NCBI RefSeq assembly: GCF_900187965.1
Contig: NZ_FZNL01000014.1
Span: 101,489-165,488, forward strand
Length of the DNA: 64,000 nt
Reading direction: 5' to 3'
Source of the DNA: Flavobacterium sp. ov086
GTDB taxonomy: Bacteria > Bacteroidota > Bacteroidia > Flavobacteriales > Flavobacteriaceae
The position numbers were made by a program, and so were the translations under genes. Below are positions 1 through 13,686 of the stretch, piece by piece (position 1 is the stretch's first letter; the number at the start of each line of letters is the position of its first letter). A model generated the notes under the pieces. It was not told the origin of the DNA. It was given only the letters and a program-made list of their open reading frames with translations, and did no database searches.

Positions 1-588
1 CGTTTGATTGGAATCTGTGGTCACAAAACCAATGTTCTTAAATTGATTATTTACCAAATGTAAGGTTGCATCATAAGAAGCCTGTTGATTATCTATACTA
101 ACACTGTTACAATCTAAACCTTCAAAAAAACGATCTAATAAAATAACTGGTTTATTATCTTTTATTAGGCTTTCTATAGTATCTTTTATTCCCGAGGAAG
201 GAACAATAATAAAACCATCAACTTGACAAAAATTAAATATTTCAATCAACTCTTTGGATCTTTCATCGTTATTTTCGTTGCTGCAAAAAATGACTTTATA
301 TCCTTTGTCAAATGAAATATCTTCAAAAATTCGAGCTAATTTAGAAAAGAAACTATTTGAAATATCTTCTACCATAAAAACCAAAATTTTTGATTTCCCT
401 GTTCTAAGGCTCTGTGCAATTTGATTAGGTCTGTAGTTTATTAGTTTTGCATAATCTAAAACCTTTTGCGTTAGCTCTTTAGAAATGTGTTTTTCTGTTG
501 CTTTTCCATTCAATACAAAAGAAACCGTTGTTATGGAAATCTTTAGTTCATCAGCAATATCCTTAATAGAAACCGGTTTGTTTTTCAT
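1..588 (-). CDS. LacI-family transcriptional regulator (C-terminus cut off by window edge)
   Basis: The reading frame begins at an ATG at 588 and is still open at position 1, so only about 196 N-terminal residues are visible. The first 50 residues form a LacI-type helix-turn-helix (SIKDIADELKIS, then TTVSFVLNG, then the hinge-helix region YRPNQIAQSLRTGKS). The rest is the start of a periplasmic-binding-protein-like sensor domain (ILVFMVEDISNSFFSKLAR, VDGFIIVPSSG, PVILLDRFF). Family knowledge: such proteins repress or activate sugar catabolic genes in response to a small ligand. It lies 7 bp downstream of the GH28-like gene on the same strand, so it is probably co-transcribed with it and regulates this block or genes to the left of the window. 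The ligand cannot be read from the sequence. Confidence 0.9.
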   Translation of the reverse strand, partial: MKNKPVSIKDIADELKISITTVSFVLNGKATEKHISKELTQKVLDYAKLINYRPNQIAQSLRTGKSKILVFMVEDISNSFFSKLARIFEDISFDKGYKVIFCSNENNDERSKELIEIFNFCQVDGFIIVPSSGIKDTIESLIKDNKPVILLDRFFEGLDCNSVSIDNQQASYDATLHLVNNQFKNIGFVTTDSNQT

Positions 589-595
589 ATCAATA

Positions 596-2032
596 TTATT
601 TTTTTACCGCTTCTAATTTATCCGGAAAAGCCGATTGCCCTTCTAAATTACTTATTATCAATGCATCTACATTTTTACTTTCTATGGCGTAGGCAAAATA
701 ATCTGGTTTGTTTTTTCCCCATAACACTGAACAGTTTTGTACTTTTATTCGTTGTGCATTATCAAAATAAAAGCCCGAAGTACTTCCCTTTACGAAACCT
801 TCTAATTTAGACGGACGTCGATCATAAACACCTCCCTGATTGCTGGTTGTTTTATCAATAAAAAGACTAACATTATCAAAGACAACGTTGTTTATTTTGT
901 CTTTTGATTCTGCACTAACATATACTCCGTTTTCACTCGTACATTGAATATTAGAAAAATAAATATTACTTATTGCGCCCACTTTCCCTTCGGTTGCTCC
1001 TTTTGGAAAACGCCAGTTTGCATCTTTATGGTTTCCGCTTGCACGACTATAAGCCGTTACATAAATAGGTTCAGCTTTTCCCCACCAGGTATCAGTAGTC
1101 AAACGTCCTTCGATAATCATGTTAGAAAAAATAACGTCGCTCACCGTTCCTTCATCTCTATTTTGAATTCCCACGCCACGATTACTATTTTTAATAATAC
1201 AGTTATTAAAAACCACTTGTCTGATCGCATCCATGTTTTCTGAACCAATCTTAATGGCACAACTGCTGCTGGTCATGGTGCAATTTGTAACGGTTATGTT
1301 TTCGCAGGCACCAAATTCTTCAAATTCCCGTCTGTTTTTTAAACAAATGCAATCGTCTCCACTTTCGATATAACAATCGCTAATACGAACATTTTTTGAA
1401 TGATCCAGGTCAATACCATCGCTGTTACGAACTTTTAAGCTGTTCAGCAATGTAATTCCGCTAATGACAACATCATTACAGCCCACAAGATGAATGGTCC
1501 AATAGGCAGAATTTCCGATATGAACATCTTTTATTCGGATATTTTTTCCTCCTATAATCGTTAAAACATGTGGACGCGGATCTAATACATTAAAGGGTTT
1601 TAATACATAAGCATCTTCCTCTTCGGCTCCCATAAACGAAATACCGTTTCCGTCAATTTTACCGTTTCCACTTATAGTAAAATTCTCAATGTTTTTACCT
1701 CCTATCCAGATTGTTCCTTCGCCTTTGTTTTCGCGAAAAGCACTTTCTGTGTATAATTTTTCATCTGGACTTGCTAAAATTTTAGCGCCTCCTTCAATAT
1801 GTAAATCCACATTCGATTTGACATTAAAAGGTCCTGTGAGAAATGTAAACGGGGCTGGTATTAGTACTTGTCCGCCCGTTATACTACATGCATCAATTGC
1901 TTTTTGAATCGCAATAGCGTCGTTGGTTTTTCCGTCTCCCTTAGCGCCATATTTTTTAACGTCATATATTTTTTGCGCTACAGCACTAAGTGACAGGCAA
2001 AAAACAATTAAAGTAATTATATGTTTCTTCAT
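596..2032 (-). CDS. Secreted GH28-like right-handed beta-helix protein (atypical active site)
   Basis: The 478-residue protein has a type I signal peptide (MKKHIITLIVFCLSLSAVAQ) and a pectate-lyase-superfamily N-terminus (DVKKYGAKGDGKTND). Beta-helix repeats and two GH28 landmarks follow: NSDGID (residues 203-208, equivalent to the NTD motif) and SGDD (224-227). GH28 enzymes hydrolyse alpha-linked galacturonic acid or related uronic or rhamnose backbones. The third canonical motif, GHG with its histidine, is replaced here by SSCAIKIGSE (257-265). The fourth, RIK, appears as GVGIQNRD. This is therefore either a divergent GH28 with another substrate or a relative with a different mechanism. It sits between the SSS symporter gene (126 bp upstream) and the LacI gene (7 bp downstream), consistent with a catabolic operon. 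Confidence 0.8.
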   Translation of the reverse strand: MKKHIITLIVFCLSLSAVAQKIYDVKKYGAKGDGKTNDAIAIQKAIDACSITGGQVLIPAPFTFLTGPFNVKSNVDLHIEGGAKILASPDEKLYTESAFRENKGEGTIWIGGKNIENFTISGNGKIDGNGISFMGAEEEDAYVLKPFNVLDPRPHVLTIIGGKNIRIKDVHIGNSAYWTIHLVGCNDVVISGITLLNSLKVRNSDGIDLDHSKNVRISDCYIESGDDCICLKNRREFEEFGACENITVTNCTMTSSSCAIKIGSENMDAIRQVVFNNCIIKNSNRGVGIQNRDEGTVSDVIFSNMIIEGRLTTDTWWGKAEPIYVTAYSRASGNHKDANWRFPKGATEGKVGAISNIYFSNIQCTSENGVYVSAESKDKINNVVFDNVSLFIDKTTSNQGGVYDRRPSKLEGFVKGSTSGFYFDNAQRIKVQNCSVLWGKNKPDYFAYAIESKNVDALIISNLEGQSAFPDKLEAVKK

Positions 2033-2158
2033 TGATTTTATTTTTTTCGTTTAATCTTTTATTTAACCCCTTTATACCTGTAGCATCACTTAATAATTAC
2101 ACTAAAAAACCGATAAGCTCACCCGGATTTCCAAAACGATTGAAAGACGTATTTTGTA

Positions 2159-3796
2159 TTACCAAAAAACAGTATATAATGCTACTAATATGCCACAGAT
2201 AATGAATGAGCCAATAACAAACTCTGAGGATACTTTGAACATTGATTTATCAACTTCGATTTTTAATGTTTCCTGTTGTTGTTTAGACTCCGGATTTAAG
2301 AGACTAATGGCGATCATCATAAATACAATTATAAAAAAAGCGATGGTCATTCTGTCTAAAAAGGGATAATCAGGAAAAGCGCCATTTGTCCAGACGGGCA
2401 GGAATTTTAATACTGCTGCAATAGGCACTGTTAGCAATGCACCCGCAAGTCCGGCTGAGGGAGTTGTCTTTTTCCAAAACATTCCCAATAAAAAAATAGC
2501 CAAAACTCCTGGCGAAAAGAAACCAACATATTCTTGTATGAACTGATATGCCTGATCTAATGATTTTAATGCCGGTGCTACAAGAGCGGCAATAAACATT
2601 GCAACTATGACGCACCATCTTCCGGTAAGGACCAATTTTCTTTCTGTTGCCTTTTTGTTGAAATATTTTTTATAAATGTCTAAAGAAAAAATTGTAGAGA
2701 TACTATTGGCTTTACCTGCCAATGAAGCTACAATTGCTGCTGTTAAAGCCGCTAATGCAACTCCTTTTAATCCTGCAGGCAACAAATTCATCAAGGTTGG
2801 ATAAGCATGATCCGGTTTTAAAACTCCGGTTGCATCGACCATTTCCTGCTGAAACATTCCGTTTTGATGCATGACGTACATCGCAATACCCGGTAAAACT
2901 GCAATTATAGGAACTAATAATTTTAAAAAAGCCGCAAACAAAATTCCTTTACGGGCTGTTTTCAAATCAGCTCCTAAAGCTCTTTGAACAATGTACTGAT
3001 TGCAGCCCCAATATGCCAGATTATTAATCAGCATACCTCCTATTATTACAGACATTCCCGGTAGTTCAGCATAATGCGGGTTCGATTTATCAAGGATCAT
3101 TTTCAGATGACCGGGCGCTTCATCTTTTAAAACGGAAAGGCCTTTAAGGATATCTTTTCCAAACCCAAACTGTTCTGACAATAAGGTCAAGGACAAGTAA
3201 GTTGTAACCAAACCTCCAAGAATCAATACTATAACCTGAAACATATCTGTATATCCTATTACTTTCATGCCGCCTAAAGTGACAATAATAGAAAACAAAC
3301 TTAGTCCTATGACACAAAATTGAAAGCTAATGGGCGCGATCGAAGAAATAGCCAAAGCGCCCAAATAAATAATAGAAGTAAGATTTACAAATACATATAT
3401 CAGCAGCCAAATTATTGCCATTATAGTACTTACAGTATCATTATATCTTTTTGCCAAAAATTGTGGCATCGTAAATATCTTGTTTTTAAGATAAACAGGT
3501 AAAATAAACATGGCCACAATAATTAAGGTGGCGGCAGACATCCATTCATAAGAAGCAATAGCAAGTCCGATAGCAAAACCTGAACCACTCATGCCAATGA
3601 AATGTTCTGCTGAAATATTAGAGGCGATCAATGATGCTCCAATAGCCCACCAGGTAAGCGAACCTTCGGCTAAAAAATATTCGTTAGAACTAGTCGTTGC
3701 ATTTTTTTTACTTCTGTAAATATACATTCCGTAGGATGTAACAATAACAAAGTAAATAAGAAAAACAATGTAATCTGCCGCTTGTAATGTGTTCAT
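2159..3796 (-). CDS. SSS-family sodium:solute symporter
   Basis: This is a 545-residue, highly hydrophobic protein with about 13-14 membrane segments, the usual length for the SSS/SLC5 family. Recognisable features are the first-helix region, the segment WWAIGASLIASNISAEHFIGMSG typical of TM2 of sugar/inositol sodium symporters, and ALTAAIVASLAGKANSISTIFSLDIYKKY in the TM8 area that helps form the sodium site. Family knowledge: members import sugars, uronates, sialic acid or myo-inositol with sodium across the inner membrane. Substrate cannot be assigned from sequence alone. The nearby myo-inositol oxygenase makes inositol a reasonable candidate, with a uronate or galactose as alternatives. 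It lies 133 bp downstream of the acetyltransferase gene on the same strand. Confidence 0.88.
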   Translation of the reverse strand: MNTLQAADYIVFLIYFVIVTSYGMYIYRSKKNATTSSNEYFLAEGSLTWWAIGASLIASNISAEHFIGMSGSGFAIGLAIASYEWMSAATLIIVAMFILPVYLKNKIFTMPQFLAKRYNDTVSTIMAIIWLLIYVFVNLTSIIYLGALAISSIAPISFQFCVIGLSLFSIIVTLGGMKVIGYTDMFQVIVLILGGLVTTYLSLTLLSEQFGFGKDILKGLSVLKDEAPGHLKMILDKSNPHYAELPGMSVIIGGMLINNLAYWGCNQYIVQRALGADLKTARKGILFAAFLKLLVPIIAVLPGIAMYVMHQNGMFQQEMVDATGVLKPDHAYPTLMNLLPAGLKGVALAALTAAIVASLAGKANSISTIFSLDIYKKYFNKKATERKLVLTGRWCVIVAMFIAALVAPALKSLDQAYQFIQEYVGFFSPGVLAIFLLGMFWKKTTPSAGLAGALLTVPIAAVLKFLPVWTNGAFPDYPFLDRMTIAFFIIVFMMIAISLLNPESKQQQETLKIEVDKSMFKVSSEFVIGSFIICGILVALYTVFW

Positions 3797-3929
3797 AATA
3801 TGTGGTTATTTTGGTTAGTCAGTAAATGCATTTTTAAGATATTTGGGGTAAACTAAATACCTTTTTTAAGCTTAAAATCGATTAGTTTTTCTTCATAATC
3901 CGGCTTTCTTATATCGTATATATTTCTTT

Positions 3930-5075
3930 TTAAATTTTTAAAAACCATTTTCTTTTGTAGAGAAAATAAAGCAAAAGCAATTGTATGAGCGTTATTGATA
4001 AAGCGGTAAATACGGGCTGCCAAATGAGGGGTAAAAATGTAATGATGCCTCCAAATACAAATGCTGCGGTATGTCCGAAATTTACCAAACCCTCAGACGC
4101 CATATAAATCAAAATAGAATTTGAACCAATTATGATTAAAGGAAATGCCCACGTGCGAAAACCCCATACATCGATTATTAAATAGAAAAATGTGAAAAAC
4201 AAAATACTGAATCCTCCCACATAACATACAAAAGAGCTTGACCACAGGCGTTTATTGATGGGAAAATCATAATTCCAAATCATTCCTATGCCTATCAAAA
4301 CAATTGCCGATGTGATCATGATTATTGTTTTCCTGCTTACCGAATCATTTATACTGTGTTTCAAAAAAGTTCCCAGAAACACACCCAGCAAAGCTGTGGC
4401 AATAGCCGGTATAGTCGAAAATAAACCTTCGGGATCATAAACTTTACTGTGCAATCTTCCTGGTAAAAACTGCTGGTCAATATAACTCGTAAAGGATCCT
4501 TCTTTAGTTAAAATACCAGCTCCAAAATTAGGAACTGGCACTAACTTCAAAACTAAGTAATAACCAAACAAAATACCTGCAAACCAAAGCAGCTGTTTTT
4601 TTAAATCAAAATTTAAATAGATCATACCTGCAAAAAACCAGGCAAGTCCTATACGTCCCAATACACTGGCAAAACGAGTTTGATTATAGCCATCAAACCG
4701 TAATAATCCATTTACAACAAGTCCCAGAAATAATAAAATACACGTTCTTTTTAGCATCGAGAGGTATATTTTTTGTTTTTCTTTGGATGGTAATTCCATT
4801 GGAGTTTTTACACCGGCATTAATCATTTTTTTATCAAAAGAATAAGGCATCGAAACCCCTGCAACAAATAGAAATACAGGAAATATCATATCATAAAACG
4901 TAATGCCATTCCAGTCTGTATGATGCAATTGTGATGACATCCATATAAAAACAGGAATTGGTGCAGCTTTAGCCAATGCGTGTATGATATGTTCGCCGCT
5001 CATAATCCAAAACATAACAAACCCTCTTAGCACATCCAAAGAAATTAATCTTCCACTTTCAGTCGTATTACTCAT
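3930..5075 (-). CDS. HGSNAT/NagX-like membrane acyltransferase (DUF5009 type)
   Basis: The 381-residue protein has about ten hydrophobic segments. It opens with RLISLDVLRGFVMFWIMSGE and then shows HHTDWNGITFYDMIFPVFLF (residues 51-70). That block matches the HxxWNG...D..FP.F.F signature of heparan-alpha-glucosaminide N-acetyltransferase (HGSNAT) and the bacterial COG4299/NagX group, and the histidine at 52 aligns with a conserved histidine of that family. HGSNAT transfers acetyl from acetyl-CoA across a membrane to the amino group of terminal alpha-linked glucosamine. Family membership is well supported, but the reaction in bacteria is inferred. The same locus carries GH89, the enzyme that acts after HGSNAT in lysosomes. 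It lies between GH2 (255 bp upstream, with an inverted repeat) and the SSS symporter gene. Confidence 0.75.
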   Translation of the reverse strand: MSNTTESGRLISLDVLRGFVMFWIMSGEHIIHALAKAAPIPVFIWMSSQLHHTDWNGITFYDMIFPVFLFVAGVSMPYSFDKKMINAGVKTPMELPSKEKQKIYLSMLKRTCILLFLGLVVNGLLRFDGYNQTRFASVLGRIGLAWFFAGMIYLNFDLKKQLLWFAGILFGYYLVLKLVPVPNFGAGILTKEGSFTSYIDQQFLPGRLHSKVYDPEGLFSTIPAIATALLGVFLGTFLKHSINDSVSRKTIIMITSAIVLIGIGMIWNYDFPINKRLWSSSFVCYVGGFSILFFTFFYLIIDVWGFRTWAFPLIIIGSNSILIYMASEGLVNFGHTAAFVFGGIITFLPLIWQPVFTALSITLIQLLLLYFLYKRKWFLKI

Positions 5076-5180
5076 AATTGCACTTATTTAAAAGCATATT
5101 CAGTTATTGATTTCTCCAGAAGAGTATCAATAATTATAAATGATATTTTTTATTTGAAACTTTTAGATTGTATAATTTCC

Positions 5181-5319
5181 TAACACATAGAAACATAGAT
5201 TTTATTTTTCCTAAAAGAGAATAAAAAAGAAATTCGTTTCTTCACACATAGTTGCTATGTGAATTTTAATGGGTGAAACGTCTTTTTTAAGTTTACTAAA
5301 ACTATGTTTCTATGTGTTA
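5181..5319. repeat. Long inverted repeat with nested inner palindrome (dispersed-repeat type)
   Basis: The 18-bp arms TAACACATAGAAACATAG (5181-5198) and their exact reverse complement (5302-5319) flank about 100 bp. A second, smaller stem CACATAG-TTG-CTATGTG lies in the middle (about 5244-5261). The element fills most of the 255-bp gap between the GH2 stop and the acetyltransferase start. It could act as a transcript-stabilising or terminating hairpin, but the nested design and CATAG-rich arms suggest a dispersed non-coding element. Confidence 0.7.
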
Positions 5320-5330
5320 AATTTTTAAGG

Positions 5331-9397
<4,067 letters not shown>

Positions 9398-9423
9398 TAG
9401 ATTTAAAATTAAAAGTTATAAGA

Positions 9424-9453
9424 CAAAAATAGAATTACAAATAGAATCCAAAA
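9424..9453 (-). promoter_or_regulatory. Candidate flavobacterial promoter for the inositol oxygenase gene
   Basis: Read on the minus strand, TTTTG (9453-9449) is followed after 17 bp by TATTTTTG (9431-9424). This matches the Bacteroidota consensus TTG-N17-23-TAnnTTTG. Transcription would begin near 9417, leaving a leader of about 20 nt before the ATG at 9397. The site lies downstream of the HTCS terminator, so this block would be an independent transcription unit. Confidence 0.5.
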
Positions 9454-9526
9454 TGGACTAATAAATCAAAAACATGGATAAATCTTAATTTAATATGATT
9501 TTTTCAATAAATAATCGTAAAGTATA

Positions 9527-9598
9527 AATTCCAATAAAAAAATCCCAAATCCTAATTGTTCAAAGAGTTGGGATTTAGGATTTTTTTATTGGAATTTA
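9527..9598 (-). terminator. Strong hairpin terminator at the end of the HTCS gene
   Basis: Arms of about 29 bp (9527-9555 and 9568-9598) pair with two symmetric mismatches around a 12-nt loop. The core contains AATCCCAAATCC against GGATTTAGGATT, with A/T runs on both sides. The hairpin overlaps the HTCS stop codon at 9596-9598. It should separate the HTCS transcript from the inositol oxygenase unit. Confidence 0.75.
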
Positions 9599-12500
9599 AT
9601 TAATGAGTTTACTTGGAGGGAATCCAAATTGCTTTTTAAAACATCTGCTAAAATATAAGGGATCATTAAAACCTACCAGATTAGTAACTTCAGAAACATT
9701 ATATTTTTTGGTTTTTAAGAGTTCTGCCGATTTTTTTAGACGTATGGTTCTAATAAATTCATTAGGAGCTAAATCTGTTAGTTCTTTAATTTTTCTGTAT
9801 AATTTAGAGGAACTCACACCTAGTTTATCACATAAAAATTCTGTTGACAAATCTAACTCGCCCAGATTATCATTTATTAAACCGGTTATTTTTTCCATGA
9901 ATTCCTCATCAATTGGAGAATGAGTAAGTAGACTTATTTTACTTTCTACTTCTCCGGAGAATTTTAATTTTAACTCTGATCTTGATTTAATAATATTTTC
10001 AATTACCGTTTTTAATAACGAGGGTTCAAAGGGTTTTACTAAATAACCATCAGCTCCTGTTTCATATCCTTTAACCTTATCTACGTTTTCTGCAAGTGCC
10101 GTTAATAAAACGACTGGTATATGACTAATAAACTCATCGCTTTTTAGTTCTTTACAAAATTCGAGTCCATCCATAACTGGCATCATAACATCTGCAATAC
10201 ATAAGATTGGTTTAATTTGTCGGCAAATTTTCAGGCCTTCTTCTCCATTTTCGGCATCATAAACTTTGTAGTAATCGGATAGATAATCGACCAAATATTT
10301 TCTAAGTTCAATATTATCTTCGATAACCAATACTTTCTCTTTTAAATCTACGCTCTGAATTATTTTTTTTACCGATTTTTCAGGAATTAGCATGCTTAAA
10401 TTGTCATTTTTTAAAGCATATTCAAATACTTCTTTATCATCGTAAGAAATGCGGTCTATGGGAATTTCAACCTTAAATGTACTTCCTTTACCCAAGGTAC
10501 TTTCTACGGTTATAGATCCTTTGTGAAGCGCCACTAACGATTTTACTAAAGACAGACCAATACCCGATCCTGTGTTATTTGCTTTACTATTGGTAGCCTG
10601 ATAAAAGCGTTTGAAGATTTTTTCCTGACTTTTTAATGGAATTCCAATTCCGTCATCGATAACTTCCAGAATTAAAATTTCTTCAGTACTATTTTTTAGC
10701 CTGATAAATAAATCTACATTACCGTATTTGTTGGTAAACTTCAACGCATTAGACAAGAGATTGTAAAGAATTTTATCATATTTATCATTATCTACCCAAC
10801 CCTTAATATCTTCGGCCTCAGCAATAAAATTTAATTTAATTTTCTTGTTGTATGCCATTTCCTTAAAGGAATCAAAAATATTTTTAGAATAGGCCAGAAT
10901 ATCTGTTTTTGAAACTTTAAGTTTTAATTCCCCTGACTGTGCTTTTCTAAAATCGAGTACCTGATTTACCAGATTTAACAGCCTGCTGGCATTTTGATAG
11001 ATTAGATTGTATCTGCTTTTTTCATAATCGGTTGCATTATTATTTTCATCCAATAATTGCTTGGCGGGACCTAAAATAAGTGTTAACGGAGTCCTTAATT
11101 CATGCGAAATATTCGTAAAAAATCGTAGTTTTTCGTTATTCAGCTTAATATCATGTTCCCTGTTTACTTTTTCGGTAAGCAATTCCTGTTTTAGGCGGAT
11201 ACGGTTTTTAATTTCTCTTCTGATAAAATAAAAAATGGAAACCAGCAGTGCAAAGAATAGTAAAAATGATATTGGCGTTAACCAAAAAGGCGGAAGAATT
11301 TTTATCTGATAAGAAACCACCTTGCTCCAATGACCGTCGCTATTACTGGATTTTATTTTGAATACATAATTACCCGGAAAAAGATTGGTATACTGAACAG
11401 TTCTTGAGTTACTATTGGCTGTAATCCAATTTTTATCAAAGCCTTCCAGCATATACTGAAACTTATTCAGTTTTTCGTTAGCAAATGACGGAGTCGAAAA
11501 CTGTAGTGAAAAATTTCGGTTTTTGTAGTTGAGTTCTACCTTTTTTCCATAGTTCAGGTCCTTTGAAAGCGGAACATCTCCGTTAATTTCCATTTCAGGA
11601 AATACTTCTTCATTCTGAATTTTAAATTCGGAAATGACTGGTTCAGGTGACCAATTATTTCTTTTCATTGTTTGTGGAGAAAAAGAAATAATACCATTTT
11701 TACCTCCAAGAAAAATAGTAGAATTATTAAAATTAAAAAAACCGCTTGAACTAAAAACATCCAGTCTATTACCACTGTTTACATGGTAAATATTAATATC
11801 TTTTAAATCTGATTTTACCCAGGCAATACTATTATTATTGATGTTTAGCCATAAATTTCCGTTTGCGTCTGTTAACATATCGGTAATCCATGTACCGGAG
11901 ATTTCTTTAAAGTTTTTTATAGTTGAAAAAGTGTTTTTTTTAGAATCGAACAAACATAGTCCAAAACGCGTAGATGCCCATATTTTACCTTTTTTGTCGA
12001 TCATGATATCACTAACATTGTCTTCATTAGGTATGCCATTTTCTTTTTTAGAAAGTGATTTGTACGTTTCTATTTTACCTGATGCCACATTATATTTCAC
12101 AACACCTGTTTCTGTAGCAAACCACACATTGTTTTGAGTATCTTTTTCTATAGCATTTATCTGAAAGCCCGGTAATAATTTTCCTTTCGAAGCCTGTACT
12201 TCTAAAGTTTTTGTATTTAATATAACGGCTCCTTCTCCAAATGAACCTATCATCATCGATTGATCTCCAATTTTATTAAAAGCAAATATTGGCGATGTAT
12301 CAAAACCCAGATTAATTTCTTTTGATGAATTAGCGCTGTAGTTATACACCATCATTTTACCATCCCAAAGTCCACAATAAAAAATTTTGCCATCTTCAGA
12401 ATAGATACTCGATATATCAATCGATTTATTGTACAGCGGCACAAAACCTTTTGCACTTGAAATAAAAAGTCCGTTATGACTAGTAGCTACAATTACTTTT

Positions 12501-13633
12501 CCGTCGTATGTTTTAGAAAACCCCCTTATGCGTGGTGCCTGATTGCCTATGTAACGTGAGATGTCTTTATTGAGTACGAATTGGTTTTCGTACGGATCAA
12601 ACTTGTCAAGGCCGTCCTCTGTCCCAATCCATAAAACTCCTGAACGATCAAAGTATAAAGCCGAAATTAAATTATCAACGATCGAAGTATCATCTGATAG
12701 CACTGAATAATACCATTTGTAATCTCCTTTTTGAATGTCCTCTAATTGCCTGCAAACCAGTAATCCTCCAAGAGTTCCAACCCAGTATTTACCATCCGGA
12801 GCCTGGGCAACTGATAAAAAGTACGGCCCCAAATTGCCTCTAATTTCTTTGTTTTCAATATATAAATTTACAAATTCATCCTTTTTTTCATCTAATTTGT
12901 AGAGTCCTTTACGTGTTCCTACAAAAATATCGGCTTTAGCATCTTCATAAATAAAATTGATATACGGGTTTTTTTCATTAGAATAAGGAACAGAGAGTGT
13001 GTAATTATTCATTTTTACAATTGTTCCTTTACTGTCTAAGGTTATTTTGGCAACAGATCCTTTATCATAACTGCCTACCCAAATATTTCCTTTTCTGTCT
13101 TCAAAAATTTCTTTTACATAATCAAAACCTTTAATCGGAATTTTTTCGAATCTGTTTTCTTTCAAAAAAAACATATAAAGTCCCTGATTTTTTGTACCTA
13201 CCCAAACTCTCTTGAATTTATCAACATATACCGATCTGATTTCTCCTTCGGGCAAACTGTTTGGGTCATTTTTTTTAGGCAAGAAAGTGACAAAAACATG
13301 TGTATCCATTTTAAAAAGTGTCAAACCTTTTCTGGTTCCTATCCATAAATGATTTGATGATTCATCTAATTCTAATGCCGTAATATCATCATTGTACAAT
13401 TTATTATTACCGGGAGACGAACTCATGTAGTTTTTAAACTGATACCCATCAAAACGATTCAATCCAAAAAAAGTACCAAACCATAAAAATCCTTTTTTAT
13501 CCTGTACAATATGCCTCACCGAGTTATGTGACAAACCGTTGTTGTCATTATAATGCGTAAATTTTATATTCTGTGAATGCGAATAATAAAATGTGGCTAA
13601 ACAAAGGAATAATATAAAAGGATTTCGTTTCAT
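9596..13633 (-). CDS. Hybrid two-component system regulator (HTCS), one-protein sensor and activator
   Basis: The 1345-residue protein has the classical HTCS order. A signal peptide is followed by a periplasmic sensor of two seven-bladed propellers (Reg_prop repeats such as GFLWFGTFFGLNRFDG and GVLWIGTEDGLDKFDP) and a Y_Y_Y domain, then one membrane helix near residue 795. The kinase follows: HisKA with FFTNISHELRTPL (H at about 844), HATPase with DDGIGIP and GSGIGLSLV, receiver with IADVMMPVMDG (phospho-Asp at about 1148), and a C-terminal AraC-type DNA-binding domain ending PLYFSRCFKKQFGFPPSKLIN. HTCS proteins bind an oligosaccharide cue and activate their polysaccharide locus. All catalytic motifs look intact. 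It lies 53 bp after the metallophosphoesterase gene inside the first locus and is its presumed regulator. Confidence 0.95.
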   Translation of the reverse strand: MKRNPFILFLCLATFYYSHSQNIKFTHYNDNNGLSHNSVRHIVQDKKGFLWFGTFFGLNRFDGYQFKNYMSSSPGNNKLYNDDITALELDESSNHLWIGTRKGLTLFKMDTHVFVTFLPKKNDPNSLPEGEIRSVYVDKFKRVWVGTKNQGLYMFFLKENRFEKIPIKGFDYVKEIFEDRKGNIWVGSYDKGSVAKITLDSKGTIVKMNNYTLSVPYSNEKNPYINFIYEDAKADIFVGTRKGLYKLDEKKDEFVNLYIENKEIRGNLGPYFLSVAQAPDGKYWVGTLGGLLVCRQLEDIQKGDYKWYYSVLSDDTSIVDNLISALYFDRSGVLWIGTEDGLDKFDPYENQFVLNKDISRYIGNQAPRIRGFSKTYDGKVIVATSHNGLFISSAKGFVPLYNKSIDISSIYSEDGKIFYCGLWDGKMMVYNYSANSSKEINLGFDTSPIFAFNKIGDQSMMIGSFGEGAVILNTKTLEVQASKGKLLPGFQINAIEKDTQNNVWFATETGVVKYNVASGKIETYKSLSKKENGIPNEDNVSDIMIDKKGKIWASTRFGLCLFDSKKNTFSTIKNFKEISGTWITDMLTDANGNLWLNINNNSIAWVKSDLKDINIYHVNSGNRLDVFSSSGFFNFNNSTIFLGGKNGIISFSPQTMKRNNWSPEPVISEFKIQNEEVFPEMEINGDVPLSKDLNYGKKVELNYKNRNFSLQFSTPSFANEKLNKFQYMLEGFDKNWITANSNSRTVQYTNLFPGNYVFKIKSSNSDGHWSKVVSYQIKILPPFWLTPISFLLFFALLVSIFYFIRREIKNRIRLKQELLTEKVNREHDIKLNNEKLRFFTNISHELRTPLTLILGPAKQLLDENNNATDYEKSRYNLIYQNASRLLNLVNQVLDFRKAQSGELKLKVSKTDILAYSKNIFDSFKEMAYNKKIKLNFIAEAEDIKGWVDNDKYDKILYNLLSNALKFTNKYGNVDLFIRLKNSTEEILILEVIDDGIGIPLKSQEKIFKRFYQATNSKANNTGSGIGLSLVKSLVALHKGSITVESTLGKGSTFKVEIPIDRISYDDKEVFEYALKNDNLSMLIPEKSVKKIIQSVDLKEKVLVIEDNIELRKYLVDYLSDYYKVYDAENGEEGLKICRQIKPILCIADVMMPVMDGLEFCKELKSDEFISHIPVVLLTALAENVDKVKGYETGADGYLVKPFEPSLLKTVIENIIKSRSELKLKFSGEVESKISLLTHSPIDEEFMEKITGLINDNLGELDLSTEFLCDKLGVSSSKLYRKIKELTDLAPNEFIRTIRLKKSAELLKTKKYNVSEVTNLVGFNDPLYFSRCFKKQFGFPPSKLIN

Positions 13634-13686
13634 AAAATGAATTATAACTGCAATGTACTATTTTTGATTAAATAATTGTTATATTT

